64,000 nt of DNA from JAIOZK01 sp964468645 (GTDB lineage Bacteria > Bacteroidota > Bacteroidia > Bacteroidales > JAIOZK01): contig CAYXUU010000016.1 in NCBI GenBank assembly GCA_964468645.1, forward strand, positions 1-64,000. The letters run 5' to 3'. The translations under genes were made by a program, and so were the position numbers. Of this stretch, positions 26,672 to 32,946 are shown piece by piece. Under the pieces are notes generated by a model, which was not told the origin of the DNA, did not search any database, and saw nothing but the letters and a program-made list of their open reading frames with translations. The number at the start of each line of letters is the position of its first letter. The first letter of the stretch is position 1.

Positions 26672-27148
26672 TCAATGTTGATGCTCTTTATCTGAAAAGT
26701 AAGATTCCTCAAAATCTTCAAGTGTGCTATTGAGACCTTCTATTAATTCCAGGTTTAGAGATTGTTTGGCCTTCATCGAATAAACCAGCATCTCATGAAG
26801 TAAAGTGAGTTCTTTTATATACTTTACATACCTCTCCCCTTCCGCCTGATCAACGGATTTTATGCGCTGGTTCATAAAATACTGTGTTACGATCTCCTGG
26901 ATCTTATCTGCATGTTGCTCTTTATTATCTATCCATCTCACCAGTTGATTATAATCGATGTTATCCGCACTCTGTAATTCAGAAATCATATTCATCGATT
27001 TTTCAATTGTCTGAATATGTTCCTTCAATAATTCTATCCTTAACTGATCGTGATATATCCCGCATGGGATTTCACAATGCGCCATGGTGCTTGTTTGAGA
27101 AGCAAAAACAATCGTTATTACTGTAATTATCTTTATTATTGATTTCAT
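26672..27148 (-). CDS. sodN: Nickel superoxide dismutase with Sec signal peptide
   Basis: 158 residues. A signal peptide (1-23, hydrophobic core ITVITIVFA, ending TSTMA) is followed directly by HCEIPCGIY (residues 24-32), the nickel hook of NiSOD: His1, Cys2 and Cys6 of the mature protein plus the conserved Pro, Gly and Tyr. The rest (about 135 residues mature, all helical) matches NiSOD's four-helix bundle, including a KxxHAxKIxxIVxxYF-type segment. Known NiSODs need a dedicated peptidase (SodX) to expose His1; here Sec cleavage after Ala23 would do so, placing the enzyme in the periplasm. No sodX is nearby. The leader has an unusually perfect Shine-Dalgarno (AAAGGAGG), rare in Bacteroidota, and a TACTTTTG -7 element. 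It converges on aor. Confidence 0.9.
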   Translation of the reverse strand: MKSIIKIITVITIVFASQTSTMAHCEIPCGIYHDQLRIELLKEHIQTIEKSMNMISELQSADNIDYNQLVRWIDNKEQHADKIQEIVTQYFMNQRIKSVDQAEGERYVKYIKELTLLHEMLVYSMKAKQSLNLELIEGLNSTLEDFEESYFSDKEHQH

Positions 27149-27153
27149 TATTA

Positions 27154-27161
27154 CCTCCTTT
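27154..27161 (-). promoter_or_regulatory. Strong Shine-Dalgarno of sodN
   Basis: The minus strand reads AAAGGAGG 5-6 bases before the ATG at 27148, a near-perfect anti-SD match. Most genes in this window have no such site; it fixes the start codon and suggests strong translation. Confidence 0.75.
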
Positions 27162-27180
27162 ATTTAGATTTTTTCTAAAT
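27162..27180. promoter_or_regulatory. Inverted repeat in the sodN leader, candidate operator
   Basis: ATTTAGA (27162-27168), 5 T, TCTAAAT (27174-27180): perfect 7-bp arms between the -7 element and the ribosome binding site. The position suits a repressor site, for example of a Fur- or DtxR/MntR-type metalloregulator, or a small mRNA hairpin. Regulator unknown. Confidence 0.4.
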
Positions 27181-27190
27181 TAAATTTGGG

Positions 27191-27198
27191 CAAAAGTA
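27191..27198 (-). promoter_or_regulatory. Candidate -7 element of sodN
   Basis: TACTTTTG on the minus strand, matching TAnnTTTG, 43-50 bases before the ATG. No -33 TTG is seen at the expected distance. Confidence 0.45.
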
Positions 27199-27265
27199 AA
27201 TATTATCCCTCTAAAACCTGTACATCGCTGGCAAATATTAAAGTCACCAGTGCACAGATAAATAT

Positions 27266-27273
27266 TATATTTG
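27266..27273 (+). promoter_or_regulatory. Candidate -7 element of the modE-like operon
   Basis: TATATTTG, matching TAnnTTTG, 32 bases before the ATG of the ModE-like gene. A clear -33 is not visible, which would fit a regulated promoter. Confidence 0.4.
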
Positions 27274-27305
27274 CTCCCGATATGCATAATAATTCATAAC
27301 GTATA

Positions 27306-27704
27306 ATGCGCAAGAAAGACGGATCGAGATACAGGAATTATTTGTTTAATTACAAAATTTGGTTATCCACTGTTACCGGGCAGGGCATACTTGATGAAAC
27401 TATATACAGTTTATTGAAACACATCAGGGAAAAAGGATCATTGAAAGCTGCTGTTGAGGCAACAGGTGTGAGTTACCGTAAGGCCTGGGGCGATTTAAAA
27501 GCTTCTGAAAAATCACTGGGATATCAGATTATCGAGAAACAGCGGGGAGGCAAAGATGGAGGCACAACTGTTTTAACCGAGAAAGGAAGTAAATTACTGG
27601 AGGCCTATGAGGTATTACAGCAAAAATTCGATGATTCGGTTGAAGATGCTTTCAGGGAGTTTCAGGACAATATCGATGAATCAAAAAAAAAGGATAATAA
27701 TTAA
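27306..27704 (+). CDS. ModE-like winged-helix transcriptional regulator (DNA-binding domain only)
   Basis: 132 residues. The ModE N-terminal domain is clear: an L-strand, LLKHIREKGSLKAAVEATGVSYRKAWGDLKASEKSLG at about 39-75 (helix-turn-helix with the typical SYRKAW), then a wing with RGGKDGGTTVLTEKG at about 79-93 and a C-terminal helix LLEAYEVLQQKF. The molybdate/tungstate-binding TOBE domains of E. coli ModE are absent, as in many short homologues, so the effector is uncertain. It heads a five-gene operon (12 bp to the next gene) ending in a TonB-dependent receptor and lies about 800 bp after aor. A Mo/W-responsive role for this cluster is inference. Confidence 0.8.
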   Translation: MRKKDGSRYRNYLFNYKIWLSTVTGQGILDETIYSLLKHIREKGSLKAAVEATGVSYRKAWGDLKASEKSLGYQIIEKQRGGKDGGTTVLTEKGSKLLEAYEVLQQKFDDSVEDAFREFQDNIDESKKKDNN

Positions 27705-27715
27705 GCTTTCAGGGG

Positions 27716-28459
27716 ATGCAGTACTTTATTGGTCTGGACGATACGGATAACGAAGAAAGCAGGGGTACCGGTTTCAATGCCCGCCAGCTGGCAAAGATAC
27801 TGGAAGAGAAAAACCTGGGGATAATTGATGGTATCACACGTCACCAGTTATTTATCCATGATTCAATTCCCTATACAAGTCAGAATAGTTCTGCTACCAT
27901 AAGCCTTACAACGAACAACATTGAAATAATTAAGAAACAGGCCAGGGAATATCTACTTGAAATCGCACCTGAAGGATGCGATATCGGTCTGTGTATTTCC
28001 GGGTCAGATATTATACACCAGGAGATAATCGAATGGGGATACAGGGCCAAGAAGGAAGTATTAACCCGGCAGGAAGCTATAACAAAGGCGAAAGATTCGG
28101 GTATTTATCTTGAGGGTTTGACCGGTACCCATGATGGTATTATCGGAGCTCTTGCTGCCATTGGATTGAGAAGAAGTAATAATGATGGCCGTTATATCTG
28201 GCTTCGTAAAAAGAAAGAATTACGGGATATTGAGCCTGGAGTTTTAATTATCCGGGATCTTAAAATAGATACCGGGATCGACCTTATTCAGACCATGGAA
28301 GGTTTGAATGTTAAAATGGAAGAAAAAATTTTAATTGAGGACTGGGTGAGGCCGATCTTAAGAAATAATCAAGTAATTTTGCTCGTCGAAAAAGTTAAAA
28401 ATGAGAATGCTTATGAATGGAAATGTGCTTCAAAGGAGTTGGTCAGGTCTGTCTCATAG
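27716..28459 (+). CDS. Stand-alone TiaS-kinase-like (DDTD motif) protein of unknown substrate
   Basis: 247 residues, cytoplasmic. The N-terminus reads IGLDDTDNEESRGTGF (residues 5-20), the Mg/ATP-binding DDTD loop of archaeal TiaS (tRNA-Ile2 agmatinylcytidine synthetase, COG1571-like). Further conserved-looking parts are a GCDIGLCISG stretch (about 92-101) and GLTGTHDGIIGALAAIGLRR (about 139-158). TiaS is about 420 residues with extra RNA-binding domains; these are absent here, so a tRNA role is doubtful and a small-molecule kinase is possible. It is second in the ModE-like operon and overlaps the next gene by 59 bases. The family resemblance rests mainly on the DDTD loop. Confidence 0.55.
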   Translation: MQYFIGLDDTDNEESRGTGFNARQLAKILEEKNLGIIDGITRHQLFIHDSIPYTSQNSSATISLTTNNIEIIKKQAREYLLEIAPEGCDIGLCISGSDIIHQEIIEWGYRAKKEVLTRQEAITKAKDSGIYLEGLTGTHDGIIGALAAIGLRRSNNDGRYIWLRKKKELRDIEPGVLIIRDLKIDTGIDLIQTMEGLNVKMEEKILIEDWVRPILRNNQVILLVEKVKNENAYEWKCASKELVRSVS

Positions 28460-28973
28460 ATCATGGACAAGAATCCTGCTGGAATCCTTGTTGTTGATGG
28501 GTTTGGGTGCAATTGCAATTGCTTTGCACACAAAGTTAAGAATCCCCCTGAACATTCCTGGAAAACATGGGATCATATTCATGGCTATCTTTGTTGCTGC
28601 CAGGTTATCTTCAAATCTCAGGTATGCCTCATCCATTACCTCATTAGGTATAGGTGTTTTATTGCTCTTCCCCATGGGATTCAGTGATCCCTTTGCCGGA
28701 TTTAACTATATGCTTCCAGGAATTGCACTTGATGTTTTTTATCTGAATCTTCCGGGATGGAGGCGAAAAGTACTTTTTCTTGCTTTAATTGCAGGTATCG
28801 GATACATGCTGATCCCACTAAGCCGGATAATACTCATGACCTTTACAGGGGCTATATACCCTGGTTTCGTCAAACATGGTGTTCTGACACCTTTACTTTT
28901 CTTCCTGTTTGGTTCAGTGGGTGGTTTCTTGGGAACCGGAGTTTCACGCCTGATATTCAAACCAAAGAATTAA
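28401..28973 (+). CDS. Multi-spanning membrane protein, ECF-transporter S-component-like
   Basis: 190 residues when started at ATG 28401; Met codons at 28407 and 28413 are also possible, and all overlap the previous gene. Five to six hydrophobic segments: about 28-44, 55-66, 77-92, 100-115, 122-142 and 160-183. The pattern LNIPGKHGI (about 51-59), ..ARLSSN.., and FAGFNYMLPGIALDVFY (about 98-114) recalls S-components (substrate-binding membrane proteins) of energy-coupling-factor transporters. No EcfA/EcfT genes are in the window. Together with a downstream lipoprotein and TonB receptor it suggests an uptake route across both membranes, substrate unknown. Confidence 0.55.
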   Translation: MRMLMNGNVLQRSWSGLSHRSWTRILLESLLLMGLGAIAIALHTKLRIPLNIPGKHGIIFMAIFVAARLSSNLRYASSITSLGIGVLLLFPMGFSDPFAGFNYMLPGIALDVFYLNLPGWRRKVLFLALIAGIGYMLIPLSRIILMTFTGAIYPGFVKHGVLTPLLFFLFGSVGGFLGTGVSRLIFKPKN

Positions 28974-29007
28974 TATCCAGATACAAATCATAGCAAAGAA
29001 TAGTTAT

Positions 29008-29928
29008 ATGAAGCGATATGTTAGAAGATACATAACGAGTTACAAACCACACCGGCTGCTTAGGATTTTAATATTGTCTGTCTTAATCCTAAATTTCTTT
29101 TCCTGTGATAAAAATTTAATTGATTCGTACCCGTCTATCACACTGTTAAATAACGATGGTGCAATTACCAGCGATACCTGTGTCGCGTTGGGGGCAAAAT
29201 TGAAGTTTAACATTAATGCCATTGCCGATGAGTATCCCCTTACGAATTTCCTTATCAGGGTATCGGGTGATACAATACAAAACTATTTTGATACCGGCAT
29301 GTATGTAAATCAATTGATATGGGAAAGTTCATTTATAAAAGGATTTTCACCATCGGAATACTGGGAGTTTATTGTCAGGGACAGGCAGGGATACCAGGGT
29401 GTAACACAAATATGGGTTACGACCGATACAGTATCTGATTTCAAGCCCGTTGTTGAATATCCGGGGATAATGCTTGGTGCCCAGGAGAACAATTTAACGG
29501 GTAGCCTTTACAGCCTTTCAGATAATAAAGTTTATTTTTATAATGAGGCCAGTTTAGATTCTAACTTGCAAAAACTTATTGATCTTGTGTATTATTACTA
29601 TGGAGAGGATGAGCATACACTGGCTTCTCCCGGCGCAAATATTGAACCGGAAGTTTTCCCTGCTAATATTAACACCTGGGAAATCCGCAATACAACATAT
29701 TTCATTAAAACCTCACTGAATCTTGATGATTATTATAATACAACCAACGACAGTATTTTGATTGCAAATTATATTGAAGGGGAAGGAAAGCGAAAATCAA
29801 AGATCCTTTCATCCGATGACATCTATGTTTTTAAGACTGCCAAAGATAAACTGGGAATTTTACTGGTAATGGAAGTTTCAGGTGATGTTGCGGGTTACTT
29901 AAAAATTAAGCTAAAGATCCAGGAATAG
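29008..29928 (+). CDS. Lipoprotein of unknown function in the TonB-receptor operon
   Basis: 306 residues. The N-terminal 35 residues are basic then hydrophobic and end in a lipobox (LNFFSC, Cys33). The mature part is acidic and beta-rich with many Asp, Asn and Tyr (for example YYYYGEDEHT at about 196-205), and contains no motif I recognise. It lies 34 bp after the membrane protein and 2 bp before the TonB-dependent receptor, the classic position of a surface or periplasmic lipoprotein partner of a receptor. It might bind the imported substrate. Name by position only; family unknown. Confidence 0.7.
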   Translation: MKRYVRRYITSYKPHRLLRILILSVLILNFFSCDKNLIDSYPSITLLNNDGAITSDTCVALGAKLKFNINAIADEYPLTNFLIRVSGDTIQNYFDTGMYVNQLIWESSFIKGFSPSEYWEFIVRDRQGYQGVTQIWVTTDTVSDFKPVVEYPGIMLGAQENNLTGSLYSLSDNKVYFYNEASLDSNLQKLIDLVYYYYGEDEHTLASPGANIEPEVFPANINTWEIRNTTYFIKTSLNLDDYYNTTNDSILIANYIEGEGKRKSKILSSDDIYVFKTAKDKLGILLVMEVSGDVAGYLKIKLKIQE

Positions 29929-29930
29929 AT

Positions 29931-32228
29931 ATGAGAAAGACATTATTATTGGCTATCGCTATATTGGTTTTGATAAATGGAGTTCATTCACAAACCCACG
30001 TTTATGGATTGGTAATTGATCAGCTTACCGGAATAGCTGTTGAGAATGTAAATGTCAGGATCAAGAATTCCGACCAGGGATCTACAACCGATACTTCCGG
30101 CTCATTCGATTTTTTAATTGACAAAAATGGCAAATACAAACTGGTACTATCCCATATTGGATATTTAGTTGAAAGCAGGGATTTGATTATCGACGGACAG
30201 GCAGAAGTTTCAATTAAGGTTTTCCTAAAACCAACAGCGATAGAATTAAAACAAACTGTAATAACTGCCACACGAACAGCAAGGTCAATTTCCGAGCTTC
30301 CGGTTCGCACCAATAAGGTCACCCGGGCGGAGATCTCAGGGTACCCGGCCAATTCAACGGATGATCTTTTACGTTCGGTTGCTGGATTAGTAATAAACAG
30401 AAGCTGGGGGATTTTCAGTAAAAACACCAGTGTAACTATGAGAGGACTGGAAGGTAGTTCAAGAACTCTTATTCTGCTCGACGGTGTTCCGATTAATAAA
30501 ACCGCAGGTGGTTCGGTAACCTGGGAAATGATCAGGCCGGAACAGATAGAGGAAATAGAGGTCGTTAAAGGCCCCAATTCTGCGCTTTATGGTAATAATG
30601 CCATGGCAGGGGTTATCAACATCAAAACAAAAAAACCTGTAAACAAAATATCAGGCTATGTGAGTGGCCAGGCTGGCGGATATAATGTATTTGGTGGCTC
30701 GGCGGGATTCTCAGGCAACTTAAGGAAAGATAAGAAAGGTTTATATTATATGTTTGACGGTTCATACAGACAGGGTGACGGTTATATCCTGGAACCTCCA
30801 GAAATCCGTGACACCAATAGTTCTGAAGCCTATCTCAAAGATTATAACACCCGTGCATTCGCCGGTTATCAGTTTAACAAAAACCACAAAATTGAACTTG
30901 AACAACTCCATTATTACGGGAAACACGGTTCAGGTAAGAAAATTTTTGAGGAGGATGGGTCATTCGACCTCTACAGGGTCAATCTTACCAATTTGAGATA
31001 TCAGGGGGTGTCAGGGAATATTATGATCTCCTCCAAAATTTTCTTTCAGTTAGAGAATTACGATAACCAGAAGGAAAGCATAAATAACACCGGTGTTTAC
31101 AAGTTAAGTGAAACCTTTTCCGAAAAACAGGATTATGGAATCTGGACAGGCTTCACCTATCCTATATTTAAAAATCATGATCTGACCACCGGATTTGATT
31201 TCAAACATGGTCAGATGAATTCTGAGCTTGTTTACAGGACATCACCCGATGTTTTAAAAAACTATGGCCAGCTTAATTTCTTTGGGATTTTTATCCAGGA
31301 TGAGTTCAGCATACTAAAGAATAAACTTAATGTTATTGCCGGTCTAAGATTTGATTGGGCACGTTTTTATGATGGTGGGCTGACCGCTCAGGATCCAACT
31401 TCGGCCACTGGTTTTATCAAATCCATCGAAGATGATTTCAGTGATCATAGCTGGAATAACATCAGTCCGAAACTGGCTGTAATGTATAACTTTTCAGATA
31501 ATCTGAACACTTTTGTTTCTGTTTCTTCGGGCTTTATGCCACCAAAACTCGATGATCTTACTCGTTCAGGAAAGATCACCAAGGGTTTTAAACTTGCCAA
31601 TCCAAACCTGAAACCTGAAACCATCACATCCTACGAGTGGGGATGGAATTATGAGCCAGTCAATAAGCTTAGGCTGGAATCATCGTTTTATCTTTCATAT
31701 GGCCATGATTTTCAATACTTTCTTAGCACTGGTGATTCTGTAAACACCGGAGGCAATAACTTAAAGCCAGTTTTGCAAAGACAAAACATCTCCGAAATTG
31801 AGGTTCTTGGTGTTGAATTAACAGGGGTCTGGCAGCTATTGACACAATTAAAAGTTATTGCTACCTATGCATACAATCATTCAACGATTAAAGCATTCAG
31901 GGCAGATAAAGAATTCAATACAGACCTGGCCGGCAAATACTTAATTGAGGTTCCCAGAAACCAGGCTTCCATTTCAATTTTCTGGAAGAACAAAATCATG
32001 AATACCACACTGGTATATACCTATATGGGCAGCCAGTGGTACAATGATGAAAACACTAAGAAAATTGATAGTTACTCGCTGATCGACCTGGAAATCTCCA
32101 AAACGTTATTTAACATGTTCACAATAAGTATCATCATACAGGATCTGCTGGATGAGCAATTTGTTGACAGAAAAGGGCAGCTCTCACCGGGAAGATTTGT
32201 TTTGGGAGAATTGAAGTTTAAGATTTGA
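29931..32228 (+). CDS. TonB-dependent outer membrane receptor with carboxypeptidase-like N-terminal domain
   Basis: 765 residues. Signal peptide 1-20 (ends VHSQ), a CarboxypepD_reg-like beta-sandwich at about 22-100 (VYGLVIDQLTGIAVENVNV start), plug domain at about 108-230 (VITATRTARSISELPVRT, SVTMRGLEGSSRTLILLDGVPIN, EVVKGPNSALYGNNAMAGVINI), then a 22-strand barrel ending in an aromatic-rich strand. Sequence style is closer to siderophore/cobalamin receptors than SusC (no SusD partner, much shorter). It is the last gene of the ModE-like operon, so imported metal complexes such as tungstate, molybdate or nickel chelates are candidate ligands; this is inference. Energy would come from ExbB/ExbD/TonB. 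Confidence 0.9.
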   Translation: MRKTLLLAIAILVLINGVHSQTHVYGLVIDQLTGIAVENVNVRIKNSDQGSTTDTSGSFDFLIDKNGKYKLVLSHIGYLVESRDLIIDGQAEVSIKVFLKPTAIELKQTVITATRTARSISELPVRTNKVTRAEISGYPANSTDDLLRSVAGLVINRSWGIFSKNTSVTMRGLEGSSRTLILLDGVPINKTAGGSVTWEMIRPEQIEEIEVVKGPNSALYGNNAMAGVINIKTKKPVNKISGYVSGQAGGYNVFGGSAGFSGNLRKDKKGLYYMFDGSYRQGDGYILEPPEIRDTNSSEAYLKDYNTRAFAGYQFNKNHKIELEQLHYYGKHGSGKKIFEEDGSFDLYRVNLTNLRYQGVSGNIMISSKIFFQLENYDNQKESINNTGVYKLSETFSEKQDYGIWTGFTYPIFKNHDLTTGFDFKHGQMNSELVYRTSPDVLKNYGQLNFFGIFIQDEFSILKNKLNVIAGLRFDWARFYDGGLTAQDPTSATGFIKSIEDDFSDHSWNNISPKLAVMYNFSDNLNTFVSVSSGFMPPKLDDLTRSGKITKGFKLANPNLKPETITSYEWGWNYEPVNKLRLESSFYLSYGHDFQYFLSTGDSVNTGGNNLKPVLQRQNISEIEVLGVELTGVWQLLTQLKVIATYAYNHSTIKAFRADKEFNTDLAGKYLIEVPRNQASISIFWKNKIMNTTLVYTYMGSQWYNDENTKKIDSYSLIDLEISKTLFNMFTISIIIQDLLDEQFVDRKGQLSPGRFVLGELKFKI

Positions 32229-32355
32229 TCTTCAATTCGTGAATTCGAAGCATTCCCATCCTTAACACTTTGATAACAAATAATTAAAGATTTATTCTGA
32301 TATTTGTTGATTAAGAACTTATCACAAACCAAATTATTAATTAAATTTTTCAATT

Positions 32356-32775
32356 ATGAATGAATGCATTATCAATTTCGGATTATTTAACTGGTGGTCA
32401 GTTATTGTTGCAACCCTGGCAGGATACCTGCTTGGAGCAATCTGGTTTAATAATGGAGTATTCGGTAAAACATGGGCCAATATCCTGGGACTAAAAGAAG
32501 AGGAGTTGAAAAAGGGCTGGTTATCAGCCATGCTGATTACCTTTATTACAACTTTTTTCACAGCAGTGGTCCTTGAGATTATTATCATAGGCATTGGTGC
32601 CCAGAGTTTGCACGCTGCCATAATGGTGGGTATTCTGATCGGATTTTTTGTTGTTGCCGGCACCATGCTCTCTGAAAATCTTTATTCACGCCGCCCGCTG
32701 AAATTCTGGTTTATCGCTGCAGGGTACCGATTCGTAATGATCCTTATAATGGCTATTATTCTGGGATTGTGGTAA
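32356..32775 (+). CDS. DUF1761 family membrane protein
   Basis: 139 residues with four transmembrane helices (about 12-33, 54-76, 80-105, 117-138). The pattern NWWSVIVATLAGYLLGAIWFN..FGKTW near the N-terminus is typical of DUF1761 proteins. Function is unknown. It lies 127 bp after the TonB receptor, with a partial palindrome (32229-32250) between, and appears monocistronic. Confidence 0.8.
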   Translation: MNECIINFGLFNWWSVIVATLAGYLLGAIWFNNGVFGKTWANILGLKEEELKKGWLSAMLITFITTFFTAVVLEIIIIGIGAQSLHAAIMVGILIGFFVVAGTMLSENLYSRRPLKFWFIAAGYRFVMILIMAIILGLW

Positions 32776-32843
32776 AAAGTTTTTCACTTCAAAGACTAAA
32801 ACGCTAAAATATCTAACAACCAATACCCGAGACAAAAAATTTC

Positions 32844-32899
32844 AACCGCAGAGCACGTTTACTGTTTAATTTTTACGTTTCTAAGCGTGCTTAGCGGTT
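32844..32899. repeat. Dispersed-type palindrome abutting the sensor kinase promoter
   Basis: AACCGCAGAGCACG (32844-32857) and CGTGCTTAGCGGTT (32886-32899) pair at 12 of 14 positions. The AACCGC-AGAGCACG wording is of the kind I remember from intergenic repeats in many Bacteroidota. Its right arm ends 9 bases before a TACCTTTG -7 box. Confidence 0.6.
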
Positions 32900-32907
32900 A
32901 TTTTTCC

Positions 32908-32915
32908 TACCTTTG
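32908..32915 (+). promoter_or_regulatory. -7 promoter element that sets the sensor kinase start
   Basis: TACCTTTG, the classical -7 box, lies 31 bases before ATG 32947. A GTG at 32887 would precede this box, so the ATG is the better start. Confidence 0.5.
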
Positions 32916-32946
32916 GATTAGCCAATCTGACTATTTAAAAATTACA

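Noticed and set aside
30020..30577. Open frame of 185 codons antisense to the TonB-dependent receptor
   Set aside because: Lies entirely inside a well-supported receptor gene with plug motifs in the sense frame; translation shows no recognisable motif.
32887..32946. GTG start for the 7TM sensor kinase
   Set aside because: It lies upstream of the TACCTTTG -7 box and inside a palindromic repeat; ATG 32947 fits the promoter.
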